Shown: piece after piece, positions 1 to 12,167 of the stretch
How positions within the stretch are numbered: position 1 is the stretch's first letter
Layout of the letters: each line of letters begins with the position of its first letter
From: Colocasia esculenta
Lineage: Eukaryota > Streptophyta > Magnoliopsida > Alismatales > Araceae
Direction of reading: 5' to 3'
DNA: 64,000 bases
Assembly (NCBI GenBank): GCA_014218235.1
Contig: CM024755.1
Location: 35,546,713 to 35,610,712, forward strand
The notes under the pieces: generated by a model
Seen by the model: the letters and a program-made list of their open reading frames with translations, nothing else
What the model was told of the DNA's origin: nothing
Database searches by the model: none
Program-made: the position numbers and the translations under genes

Positions 1-2609
1 TCCCGAACCCCGCCAGGGCCCGAAATTCGCGTCGCCACCCACGGATCCGAAGACCCGGAAGGGTTAGAAGTAATAGTCTAGTGAGATATGTACTGAATTT
101 ATATAACTATAACAATGTGTACAATATAGAAAAGTCTGTACAACGCGTCCCAAGCAAAAGCACAGGTACAAGAAGAAAGGTGCAGTCCTTAAGAGGCATA
201 CCCCGAGGACTTGCAAAACACAACTCTCAGCTCACTCGGCAACAAGAGCTCACAACACTTGCTCTCACTGCTGCTGACAACACACGACGTCCCGAATGCC
301 TCTGCAACACGTCCGACACCGAGCTCCCGCGACGACGAGCCCCTAGCTGAAGGAAGTAGGGGGTGAGCCTCGCGAACAAGGCCCAGTAGGGATTACCAGT
401 CCCTCACCGGCCAGAGCAGTAGGAACTCCGAAAACAGGGAGCTACCCTAGAAAACTGTAAAGCGAGTAACACCTACAGCAAGGTACTACCAAGCAGCGGA
501 ACAGAACAGCGCAACGCCACGACCACCAACCAAGGTCGTCGCACACACACGACTCCCGCAGAAACCAACGGAGTCGGGCACAAAGCGGAAGCAGCGCTCA
601 GCACACTTGCCGAGACCACAGAACAACCAAGTGAGAACGACGTCTCACCGCAAGCACGGCCACCTCAGACCTCTACAAGGTCGAGGGCCCACAAGCAGAA
701 CCACCCCAGACCCTGGACACGCCACCAGGTCTGGAAACCACACTCACCGGTACCACCACGGTCTGGCACCCGGAACGGGACGACGGAGTCAAGAGGACAC
801 CGAAGCGAGAACCACAAGAAGCACTGGTCTGCACAAGGCCAGACCAACGACGCCCACAGGAGCTAGCCATGGCCAGGTTGTAACCGCCGTGCAGCAAGGG
901 CAACGGAGAACACTTAGAAACGTCGTGAGGAAACGCCGTCACAACAACAGCAACCAAGCCACCGCCGCTAGCAGCTAAGAGGGGGATGCGTCGTCCACGC
1001 CCTCTACTCGCTAGCCCAGCTCCTGCCTCCACCCCCGCGAAGGGTGAGACAGAGCCGCCACAGAAACAACACATGCAACACCGCAGCCTGGCCAAGCTGC
1101 GGCCTCACGCCTAGCACCACTACCTGGCTCTGGAACCAACACAGAGAGAGGCAGTGAGACAAGGACTGTCTGGTCTACGTCAGGAACTCCAAACACCTCG
1201 ACGTCTCAGACCCAGACAAGAGAGCTCTACAAACGACTCATCGCCGCTGCCCAAACCTCGTTTTCCCCTCAGCTCAGAGTCCGCTCACGGGCTGCCAACT
1301 CGAGCACACTCGTAGCCAGGAGTACTCCCTCAACATGCTCCCGAGGATGGGGGTCCCAGGAAACGGAGACAACCTCTGAATGGGACAAGCCCTCAAGTGC
1401 AGAGCACCGGGTGAAAAGAGAACTGGCGGGGCAACCACCACAGAAACTACGCCGAACTGCTGGCTCATAGCACATGACAAGCCCAGCAAGGGAGAGGCAC
1501 ACACGAACCCTCAAGAGGGTCGTCGGCCTAGCAAACACGCACGAGCGAGCCAAAACCTCGGAGCACTACCAGAAGTACAGAAAACTCGTCGCTCTGCTAA
1601 CAATCGATTGTCCAGACAATCGATTGTTAGACAGACGCGACCCTCTTGGCGCCATTGCCAGGACACGGCCACGAAGGTGTCACCTTCGGCCACTGAATGC
1701 AGGGAGGCAACCAACCGCGTTCCCTACCAGAAGGTCCTAAGGACAAAGCCTGCCCTGGGGCACACGCTGACACACAACCAGGCCACGGAAGCACCCGAGG
1801 CGCCCTCAGGTACTGTCGCGACCCCCAAGGCCGCCACGACACCGTCGTGATGGGGGAGGACACCGCGACAGGGCGGCGCGTCGCGACAGCAACCCTGTCG
1901 CGACGGGAAACCAGGTCGCGACAGCGATCCTTATCGCGGCCGCCCAGTGCGCCGCGATAAGGTCGCACCCGACTGGGGCGACGCCTCTACTGATGTCACG
2001 GCGTGTCGCACGGCCGCGACATCAGTCGGGAGGCAGACCACGGGATCCTCAATCCCGGGCCGCCCACAAACCATACAACATGCACCACAAGGGGGAGGGG
2101 AGCATGGGGAAAAGTAGTAAAGCTAACTACTAACCACGAGGAGCTCCCGATCCACCCGGATCGAGAAGAGTTCAAGCAATCCCTACTTTTCATGAAGAAC
2201 GAACCCACGAGGGGCCCTTCACGTCGGTTGGGCACCCAGAACGCGACGGACCGCCCCGCCGCTTTACGGACCTTAACGCGATGGGCCCAACGACCGCGAC
2301 AAGAACGCGCCCCCCACGGGTGCTGCGACAACCCGACAGGTCGTACTGACAAACCTGCCACCCTGACAGGCGTCAGACGACCGGACAGCGCCACACGACA
2401 AAACATTGACGTGGCCCGTTGACTGGGCGCTACAAGAACGCGACAGGCAACCCGGGCGCGACAAGAACGCGACGCATAGACTCACTGCGACAAGGATGGC
2501 TGTCACGTCGGGCACCCCCGACGCGACACCAACGCGTCACCCAGCCAGGACGCGTCAGTGGCCAGTCATCCCACGACACCGGACGGAAGCCGGGAAACCG
2601 GGTCTTACA
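1..2609 (-). repeat. 3' LTR of the LARD-like element (cut by window start)
   Basis: Position 1 aligns with 6678 in the other LTR, and similarity runs to the terminal TCTTACA at 2609. By eye the two copies differ by a few percent, with several indels. A TATATAA-like sequence on the minus strand near 99-108 lies about 115 bases from the LTR end in the element's orientation and could be the promoter. The plus strand is strikingly rich in A and C and poor in T. Confidence 0.88.
1597..1630. repeat. Perfect 16-bp inverted repeat inside the LTR
   Basis: The arms CTAACAATCGATTGTC and its complement are separated by two bases. Each arm also contains the self-complementary core CAATCGATTG. The other LTR has a related but imperfect version at 8275-8311 with a longer spacer. 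It could form a hairpin in the transcript; no function is known to me. Confidence 0.85.
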
Positions 2610-2622
2610 TTCTACCCCCCTT
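2610..2622 (-). other. Polypurine tract of the LARD-like element
   Basis: On the minus strand the sequence reads AAGGGGGGTAGAA and is followed directly by the LTR start TGTAAGACC. This is the expected site for plus-strand DNA priming in LTR retrotransposons, and it fixes the element's orientation. Confidence 0.85.
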
Positions 2623-5600
2623 AAAATAATTTCGTCCTCAAAATTGGGACAAGCCCAAAAGATCCCGAGGCACGAAACGAAACACAGGAAGCAAACGCAA
2701 GACTAATGCGAATAAGCCACTAAGTCTCAACACGACTTCCGCGTGGCAGCAATCGCACAGCCAAACACGCACGGCACGCGAAGCCGAAAAACTAACGGCT
2801 CACACAACGGGCTCCAAACACGGGGGGAGCACCAAGCCGAGAAACCAACGGCTCACTCAAGCCACACGAAGGGGTGCCCAGACGGAACGACAGCCCCATC
2901 GGTGCCGAGCGACGCCAAATCCGGCCCGAACAGCGAAAAACACCAGCCGAAAACCACACGGCTGCAGCCACCAATAGACCTCGATGTTGGGACCAACCGA
3001 TCAGCAGGCCACTCTGTCTCCAGCAAGACCCGACAGAGGACGCAGTTTCCGACAGCAACACGAGAAACACCGGTCAGAAACTCACTCTGTCGCCAGCGAA
3101 ACCCGACAGAGTACACCGTTGCCGACAACGACAAGGGGAAACACCTGAGAGTCAAGCACGACACTCAGGGAACGGCCTCACGCCACTAGTAGCAGCTAGC
3201 ACTGGCCATCAGCCCAACTGAGAAGCCACGCGAGAGACAGAACCACAGCGACAACACGCTCGCAGAGGATCTGCAACACACGGAACAACGTCCACCGCCA
3301 CCACTAGGTCTCACCCAGACCTTCCTCGCGGTCCAACAGGGACAGCAAACACACGCGGAGAAATCTCAACACGCGAAAACGGTATCCACTGTCACCACTA
3401 GGTCTCGCCCAGACCTTCCCCGTGGTCCGACAAGGACACCAAACGCACGCGGAGCCGCAACACTGGGAGACCACACACTCTACAACATGGCATACCGCGA
3501 TGGAAACACGGAAGACGTCTGAGATTAAGCCGAAACCAGACACCTCCCAACGTCGACGAACCACGTGGTTGAGTACTAGCAAGCCAATAAGCCTCACTGT
3601 CGCCGGACAAACCGACAGGGGACTCCGCCATCGGCTTCCAGACTCACCAACGCCACGCACATCGGAGAATCAACGAAGAGTTGGCAACACACCCGCCACG
3701 CGCACACAGAGCTCAGCGCGGGTAGCAATATACCAACGACCAAAAAGACGCACAACCACACGGGAACCGAAACAACTGCAGAGGTCGAGGACAACACGTC
3801 GACCTCAGAGGGACCCAGACCAAGGCAGGGTACCACAACCGAACGCACTCGCTCCCAAAGCGAGAGGGAAAATCGAGACACTGGCCACAATTAGAGCCTG
3901 GCGTACCACCGATAGGGCTACCTAGACAAGGCAAAGCAGCCACCCCACAGCGGTAACGGTACAACCACGGGCACGGGCCAACATAAAGTGTCCCAGAGGT
4001 GGAACACTCAACGCCTCCAACACCGAGCGAAGTCGTGAAACGAAGCACAAATCTCACGATCAGGCACACAGCACAACACATGGTGCTACCACAAGCACCA
4101 GGAGCCACCCAAGGTACAACACAATGCACCCAGGCTCCAGACGGCACAAACCGAAACGCTCGAGCACGAGCACACGGTGCTACCACAAGTACCAAAAGCT
4201 AAACAAAGTGCAACCTAGGTGCACCTGCGGCCGAAACAACAACACGGGCTAACAGGAAGGACTCTCCACCAGAGGCCTGCCAAAAGCCACGCGCAAAGAA
4301 TCGGAAGTCCGAAAGGGCACCACAGGCCACGCCGGCCCCAGCCCTTGAGGCACAAAAACACGAAACACCAGAGAAAGACGCTCAAGGTGCAGCACACACA
4401 GCAGCACCAACGGCCCGAGACGACACAGGGCCCACCGAAGGGAACTCTCCACCAGAGACCCACAACAGAAGCACACGGAAAATCGACAACTTCTTCAAGA
4501 GCGCAACACCCACATCGGCTCCAAGAAGCACACAAGACACGGAGCACCGACTCTGCCACTTAGGGAGCGAAAACCGCAGCAACTCCCTAGCGCGCAAGAG
4601 CAAGAAGGCACCACCTCTATCACGACCGATAGAGGGGCCAAACTCCAAAACGGTGACACGAACTGCCTCCAAGGCACGAACCGAGGCACCATCGAGCGCA
4701 CACCGGAACAACGCTTGCACAAACAAGCCAACCACGAAAACCAATGCACAGCAGAGCAACGCTCACGCCTACAACCCAACAGAAACCGGTACTACCTCGC
4801 AATAAACCAACAGGGACCCAATACCCCAATTGACCAGGCAGGTAGTAAGAAACCATCACAACATCAAACGGCACGAACAGGTCCACCGACCCATGGTGCC
4901 ACACGAAAACGACGACACGAAGGGAGCAAGCAGCTCAACCCAAAACAACTCAAGGGAAGATAACTCCACCAAAAGGTCGCAACGATGCGCACCCCGGCAA
5001 CACAACGCCACAGTGGAGCATCACCACCTTGAGCAGCCAACGGAAAACAGAGGAAGGAGACACGCATCGCAACGAGTCTCTTCCACACGCGAGAGGCAAA
5101 CCACAACGCAAGACTGGTGCTTCCACGAGAAGCACAGCCAGCCGAGCACCTACGGCACTCACCAGACCACCATCTGCGAGAGCACGCCAGGCACCGGAAA
5201 CGAAGCAGACCGCCCGCACCCCGGGGACACACAGAGTCCACTGGCGCGGCCGAGAAAACATGGAAACGACTAACGAGACAAGCTGGCCAACGCAGCAGCC
5301 AGATGCACAGCTAAGGGCACGACACCTTGACCGACAATGCCCAAGCAGACTGTAACACAGACAGTCCAACCGGAAACAGCGACAGCTCATCTCCACCGAG
5401 AGAGCAGCGACAACCGAAACAAACACAGGGCAGCTTTGGGGAAAACTTCCACCAAAAGCGCCAAGAGCCATCCTGGGAGAACCTCACCAGGACGCAGCTC
5501 AACCAAACGAAACACCTCAAACCACAGGGGCAACACAACGGTGGCCCGGAACAAACACGAAGCACTCCTGGGAAGAACCTCCACCAGAAGCAACAAAGGG

Positions 5601-6648
5601 CGATCCTGGGAAGAACCTTCACTAGAATGCACAACCCCAACTGACCGAAGAACACGGACCATTAAAGAGAACACTGCAGCAAGCAGAATTGCAGAAGCAA
5701 CGCAAGCCGGTCCTGGGAGAACCTCCACCAGAACCACCAAGACACTGTTCTGGGAAAACCCTCCAGAACGCACGGCCAAACCAACAGCACACCTCAGACT
5801 CTGAGGCGGCACAACAACAACAGAAACGCGCGCAGAATAGTCCTGAGAGGAACCCTCACCAGGATAGCATCAAAAGGTTCTGGGAAACCTCACCAGAACA
5901 CGGGGCAACTAAGCGACGCACCTCAGCCTTGAGGGCAACGCAACAGCAACCAGAAATGTGCACAGCACAGCTCTGGGGAAACCTCACTACCACCAGAACC
6001 AACAGAGAAGAACTCCAGGAACACCTCACTAGAGCTCACAACCAGCCAGCGCCAGGCTGACAACAACCATAGACAAGTGTTGCAGCGCCCAACTAGCGGT
6101 GCAACAAGGCACACAAAGCACCTGCTTAGCTCGGCGTCCCGAGCACAGCGCACAACGGCGCACAGGCACACGAGGCCAAATACACAACAACGACAACACA
6201 CACCCCAACAACAAAGGGGCAGCCAACAATGCAGAGACACCTTCCACCGGTTCCACAGACCACAACTCTACACCGGTGAAGGCCACACAACACGCAGGCT
6301 CTCTCAGCCTCAGCGGCATGCACACACACCCAAATGCCAGAGACGACCAAGAGCACCGCACCTGGACTTGCCTGCAAGTGTCCTCCATACGGAAAGACCA
6401 CTGCCGCGAGTCCAGCGCCAACCGCGTCGCTACGGCACGAACACGCCGAGCGACCACACTCACCGCGCACGCGGCACAACAACAACTGCAACTTGCAGCA
6501 CGCGCACGAATCAAGCAGGAAATCCACACACCTGCAAAACCATCAAAGGCACAAGCCTAACACTAGTCGGACAGTGTCAGCAGCGCACTAGTACCTTCCT
6601 TTGGGACAGCTATAGTTATTAATTTCTTACAAATCTTAGTAGACCCTC
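2623..6648 (-). other. Non-coding interior of the LARD-like element
   Basis: About 4 kb with no recognisable coding domain on either strand. All open frames are short, low in complexity and dominated by residues expected from CA-rich DNA. Local degenerate duplications occur. A block starting near 3307, containing CCAGACCTTCC, recurs about 93 bases later near 3400. Several CCGACAG-containing segments recur between 3000 and 3110. The plus strand is A+C rich throughout, so the presumed transcript would be G+U rich. Confidence 0.75.
5430..6035. repeat. Degenerate tandem repeat, about 135 bp unit
   Basis: A motif close to CTGGGAGAACCTCACCAGAA recurs near 5438, 5570, 5713, 5841 and 5971, with a second weaker copy about 40 bases after each. 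The spacing is 128-143 bases, which indicates five or so diverged tandem units near the 5' side of the element (minus orientation). Confidence 0.65.
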
Positions 6649-6660
6649 GCTCTGATACCA
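6649..6660 (-). other. Primer-binding site (initiator-Met tRNA type)
   Basis: The minus strand reads TGGTATCAGAGC, the classical plant retrotransposon PBS complementary to the 3' end of initiator tRNA-Met. Two bases separate it from the LTR. It marks the right-hand LTR as the 5' LTR. Confidence 0.92.
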
Positions 6661-6662
6661 AC

Positions 6663-9479
6663 TGTAACGACCCGACCTCCCGGACCCCGCCAGGGCCCGA
6701 AATTCGTGTCGCCACCCACGGATCTGAAGACCCGGAAGGGTTAGAAGTAATAGTCTAGTGAGATATGTACTGAATTTATATAACTATAACAATGTGTACA
6801 ATATAGAAAAGTATGTACAATGCGTCCTAAGAAAAAGCACAGGTACAAGAAGAAAGGTGCAGTCCTTAAGAGACATACCCCGAGGACTTGCAAAACACAA
6901 CTCTCAGCTCACTCGGCAACAAGAGCTCACAACACTCGCTCTCACTACTGCTGACAACACACGGTGTCCCGAACGCCTCCGCAACACGTCCGACACCGAG
7001 CTCCCGCGACGACGAGCCCCTAGCTGAAGGAAGTAGGGGGGTGAGCCTCGCGAACAAGGACCAGTAGGGATTACCAGTCCCTCACCGGCCAGAGCAGCAG
7101 GAACTCCGAAAACAGAGAGCTACCCTAGAAAATTGTAAAGCGAGTAACACCTACAGCAAGGTACTACCAAGCAGCGGAACAGAACAGCGCAACGCCACGA
7201 CCACCAACCAAGGTCGTGGTACATACATGACTCCTGTAGAAACCAACGGAGTCGGGCACAAAGCGGAAGCAGCGCTCAGCACACTTGCCGAGACCACGGA
7301 ACAACCAAGTGAGAATGACGTCTCACCGCAAGCACGGCCACCTCAGATCTCTACAAGGTCGAGGGCCCACAAGCAGAACCACCCCGGACCCTGGACACGC
7401 CACCAGGTCGGGAAACCACACTCACCGGTGCCACCACGGACTGGCACCCGGAACGGGACGACGGAGTCAAGAGGACACCGAAGCGAGAACCACAAGAAGC
7501 ACTGGTCTGCACAAGGCCAGACCAACGACGCCCACAGGAGCTAGCCACGGCCAGGCTGTAACCGCCGTGCAGCAAGGGCAACGGAGAACACTTAGAAACG
7601 TCGTGAGGAAACGCCGTCACAACAACAGCAACCAAGCCACCGCCGCTAGCAGCTAAGAGGGGGACGCGTCGTCCGCACCCTCTACTCGCTAGCCCAGCTC
7701 CTGCCTCCGCCCCCGCGAAGGGCGAGACAGAGCCGCCACAGAAACAACACACGCAACACCGTAGCCTGGCCAAGCTGTGGCCTCACGCCTAGCACCACTA
7801 CGTGGCTCCAGAACCAACGCAGAGAGAGGCAGTGAGACAAGGACTGTCTGGTCTGCGTCAGGAACTCCAAACACCTCGACGTCTCAGACCCAGACAAGAG
7901 AGCTCTACAAACGACTCATCGCCGCTGCCCAAACCTCGTTTTCCCCTCAGCTTAGAGTCCACTCACGGGCTGCCAACTCGAGCACACTCGTAGCCAGAAG
8001 TACTCCCTCAATAGGCTCCCGAGGATGGGGGTCCCAGGAAATGGAGACAACCTCTGAATGGGACAAGCCCTCAAGTGTAGAGCACCGGGCGAAAAGGGAA
8101 CTGGCGGGACAACCACCACAGAAACTACGCCGAACTGCTGGCTCGTAGCACACGACAAGCCCAGCAAGCGAGAGGCACACACGAACCCTCAAGAGGGTCG
8201 TCAGCCTAGCAAACACGCACGAGCGAGCCAAAACCTCGGAGCACTACCAGAAGTACAGAAAACCCGTCGCTCTGCTAACAATCGATTGACCACCAGACAA
8301 TCGATTGTTAGACAGATGCGACCCTCCTGGCGCCATTGCCAGGACACGGCCACGAAGGTGTCACCTTCGGTCATTGAACGCAGGGAGGCAACCAACCGCG
8401 TTCCCTACCAGAAGGTCCTAAGGGCAAAGCCTGCCCTGGGGCACACGCCGATACACAACCGGGCCACGAAAGCACCCGAGGCGCCCTCAGGTACTGTCAC
8501 GACCCCCAAGGCCGCCGCGACACCGTCGCGATAGGGGAGGGCACTGTGACAGCTTGACGCGACAGGGCGGTGCGTCGCGACAGCAACCGCGTCGCGACAG
8601 CAACCCTGTCGCGACGGGAAACCAGGTCACGACAACGATCCTTATCGCGGCCGCCCAGTGCACCGCGATATGGTCGCGCCCGACCGGGGCGACGCCTCTA
8701 CTGATGTCGCGGTGCGTCGCATGGCCGCGACATCAGTCGGGAGGCAGACCACGGGATCCTCAATCTCGGGCCGCCCACAAACCATACAACATGCACCACA
8801 AGGGGGAGGGGAGCATGGGGAAAGCAATAAAGCTAACTACTAACCACGAGGCTCCCGATCCACCCGGATCGAGAAGAGTTCAAGCAATCCCTACCTTTCA
8901 CGAAGAACGAACCCACGAGGGGCCCTTCACGTCGGTTGGCCACCTCCTCCTCGCTCCACGCACGCCGCTCCGCCGCTCCGCACGAGCCGCCGGCCTCCAC
9001 CACGCCCGGACTCCGGAGGGGAGCCTCTCCACCGCCGGAGAAGAGGGGGAAGGGAGAAAGAGGGAAAAGAGGGGAAGGGGTAGCCGGCCTGTGCCTTAAG
9101 CACCCGGCACCCAGAACGCGACGGACCGCCCCGCCGCATTACGGACCTTAACGCGATGGGCCCACCGACCGAGACAAGAACGCGCCCCCCACGGGCGCCG
9201 CGACAACAGGTCGTACTGACAAACCTGCCACCCTGACAGGCGTCAGACGACCGGACAGCGCAACACGACAAAACATTGACGCGGCCCGTTGACCGGGCGC
9301 TACAAGAATGCGACGGGCAACCCGGGCGCGACAAGAACGCGATGCACAGACTCGCCGCGACAAGGATGGCTGTCGCGTCGGGCACCCCCGACGCGACACC
9401 AACGCGTCACCCAGCCAGGACGCGTCAGTGGCCAGTCATCCCACGACACCGGATGGAAGCCGAGAAACTGAGTCTTACA
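6663..9479 (-). repeat. 5' LTR of the LARD-like element
   Basis: A full 2817-bp LTR with TG...CA ends. It is longer than its partner mainly because of a 167-bp segment at 8940-9106 that the left LTR lacks, plus an extra GTCGCGACAGCAAC copy near 8585. GTCGCGACAG-like motifs recur between about 8540 and 8640 and at the equivalent place in the left LTR (1860-1925). Confidence 0.88.
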
Positions 9480-12167
9480 GTGTATGTATCCTGGCATAAG
9501 ACGCTTCAAATTGCTGGCCTATTTTGGTATATGGTGATCCATTTTTTTGGGTAGGTAACATGAGCACAGAGATTTTGGCAATCCGAATGTAGTCATTTCT
9601 TTCTTAATTTATAAAAGAGAAATGTCTTCTCACAATAAAACTAATGTATATCGCATAAAAAAAAATCCTATGACCAGTCTGTAGACACGCCAATTTGGTA
9701 ACACATCGAGCAAATTCCATGTTATACCGCGATGTCTCGAAGTGGCTCTTCTCCATTAACCTCGTGAGTGATCTTCCTATTTTTCTAGACTTTTTTAGGG
9801 TTTTGAGATCTCTTTCCAAAAGGTCTGTTGAGCTTCATATATTCGCGGCCAACGCAGCGGACGCCCTTTCCCAGAGTTGATCTGCGTCCTGATTATTAGA
9901 CGCAATTAATGCACGTCCCGCCGACTCGCCGCGATTTAAAGTCAAAGATTCTGACTGCACCCTGTCAACTCCATTTAATGGACGCCATGTCAGCAATCAT
10001 GATGTCTGTTTGAAGCGCGTCTGGGCGGCACACCACGTTTTATAAGTATCAAATCAAGGATCGGATTTTGTCAAAGATTCGATTTGCCTAAGAAAACATG
10101 GCCAGCCACCCAGACGCGATTCAGAACCTAGCTTACAGCTACGATCATCATGAAAATGTCTAATCGTGCGCAAATCGAGCGATCTTAAGAATCGCGGCCT
10201 GTCAGGCAGACGCCTTTAAGTTGTAATAGACGTTCGCTGAATTGGACGTGATTTTGGCTATAAATACAGTCCCGAGAGATCCTCATTTGGCATCCAATCC
10301 GAACCACGGAGAAGCCCTGCCAAATTCTCACCCCGACCTTCAAACTCCAATTCTCCAAACCTCTAAGGCGAGATTACATCAGATCGGGAGCTCGTGTTCC
10401 GGAGGCGGGACACAACGCATACGTCGCCTTTGCGCCATCTCCTTCGTGAACCGGAGCTTCCGAGTGTTGGGGCGCGGTGGGGAAGCTACACCGGCGTCTC
10501 CTCCTTCCTCTCCACACTTCATCATCGAGCTACGCGGCCATTCTGCCTCTTCCTCTTCTTCAAATTCCCTTTTTTTTGTTGTTTAGCACATGCATCGCAC
10601 ACCTCCACACACACACATAGCATTTCTTTCACCCACCCACTCCCTAGGGGTTTAACACCACCTCCACGAGGTGTGTTACTCTTCATTTACATGTTTTTCC
10701 CTACTTCATTCCACTTACATTTACTACGCTTCATAGTCTAACCTCCCCTTTCACTTGTTTCTTATTGTTTTCCCATTTTGCAAGGTAACCAGCATCGAAT
10801 CTTCTCCGTCGGCCGACCGGCGTAAGAAGGAAGGAGAATCCACCGCACATTCCCGCGCTTTTCTTCGGGTGAAGGTAAGTACATCGCGTCATTTCCTTTC
10901 CGCCCGTTACATTCGGTGCCCACGCGCACCTGGCGATCGCGACACATTCCTCGTGGACACACGCACGTTCTTTTTATTTTTACGTTCTCATCCCTTCCCC
11001 ACCATTCCCATTTTCACCTTTATCCAATCCCTCTCCCTTTTAAATCCTATATTTCCCGTCGTGGGACGAGTGTTTTTCGGAAAGTCGAGGAAAAACGCCG
11101 TCTACAACTTGGCGATCGCGATGGGACCCTTCTTCTTTTGATTCTGGTTACCTCCATTTGGCACCCACGTGTGCCCCTCCTTCGACACCCATGTGTGCCT
11201 CTCCTTCGTACCCCACGTGGTACAACTTTCCCCTTTCCGCACCCCATGAGGTGCTATTGAGAGTCCCGTCGCCATTACCACTTTGTAGTCGTATTTTTCC
11301 TTTATTTTTCACTATGCTGCTTGCGTGAAATCTGTGATTTAAAAGAAGAAAATAAAACCAAAAAAATACCACCTTGTTCCCCTCCCCATGTACTTACTTT
11401 CATCTGAAGAGAGCATCTCCATGTGATATTTTCTTCCTCATGTAAAAATTGTGGAAAGCATATCTGTCTGATTCCCTGCCTTTTTTTTTTTCTATTCTTG
11501 GATTGCATGTTTGATTCGCATCTAGTGCAGAGGATGCTTTTTCTGTTCCTGATTTGCGCGGCGGCCTGATTGGACACTATTTGTGACAGAGTCCAGAGGG
11601 AGTTGCCTCGACTCTTACAGCTTTCAGGAGCTGTCAGATCCGCGGTCAACAGAACGGACATCCTTTACTGAATCGCGCCCACTGTACCGGACGCGATTCA
11701 GTCTGTCACAGAGCTCCAGTCATCCTGCCATCTGTGCTATCTGTGTATTTTTGCATTTGCAGGGCATTTCGGCCGAGGGACCTCCTTCCCTCCTTACCTA
11801 GGATCCACACACCTTCTCGGTGAGGGCTATCTCCCCATTGGGCATTCCATCTCATTCGGCTAGAGAATCCTCATCGGGACCTCCATAAGTCTCTGTACCC
11901 CGTGGATTCCCTCACGGTGGACCGAGCTGGTTGTACTATCCCGGTGTTCCGAGTTAGAAAACCCAATGCGTGCAAGGAAGTTGTTTAGAAAAGCCCGAAG
12001 TTGTCATCTCACCTACTTTAGGTTCACACCTACTTTGGAGAGACACTGTCATTAAAATCCACATTAAGACATATTGAATATTTAAGTGGACGTAATCATT
12101 TTCCAAGTATGTGATTTAAAAGTCATTAACTCCTTCTCTCAAACTCGTTTGAGTAGTTGTCTGTTAG
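9480..12167 (+). other. Leader or promoter region upstream of the gag/G-patch element
   Basis: No coding domain is visible. Motifs related to GACGCGATTCAG recur around 9896, 10110, 10240, 11670 and 11695; the last two form a perfect inverted pair (CTGAATCGCG and its complement). A TATA box lies at 10259. A GTAAGT donor-like site at 10875 and a TGCAG acceptor-like site ending at 12212 could bound a leader intron ahead of gag; this is inference. I could not find a second copy in the window, so no LTR boundary can be drawn. Confidence 0.4.
10259..10266 (+). promoter_or_regulatory. TATA box upstream of the gag/G-patch element
   Basis: TATAAATA lies in the same orientation as the downstream gag frame and follows the GACGCGATT-type motif repeats. 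It is a plausible retroelement (U3) promoter, judged from sequence alone. Confidence 0.45.

Larger units (their letters stand above)
1..9479 (-). mobile_element. Non-autonomous LTR retrotransposon (LARD-like), nearly complete
   Basis: Two long direct repeats (1-2609 and 6663-9479) flank a 4.05 kb interior. The repeats begin TGTAACGACC and end TCTTACA, the TG...CA termini of LTRs. A primer-binding site beside the right repeat and a purine tract beside the left one show that transcription runs right to left. No gag, protease, reverse transcriptase or integrase motif appears in any interior frame, so this is a large retrotransposon derivative that would need proteins from elsewhere. The first 15 bases of the left LTR lie outside the window, so the target-site duplication cannot be tested; the five bases after the right LTR are GTGTA. 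A Ty3/gypsy (Tekay/Del-like) origin is possible from LTR size and PBS type but is inference. Confidence 0.85.

Noticed and set aside
607..978. Open frames in the LARD-like LTRs and interior, repeated at 7285-7656
   Set aside because: They are repeated because the LTRs are repeated. They are low-complexity, lack any known domain, and exist because T-poor DNA has few stops.
6649..6660. tRNA gene fragment
   Set aside because: Only the 12 bases complementary to the initiator tRNA-Met 3' end are present, as expected for a primer-binding site; no cloverleaf follows.
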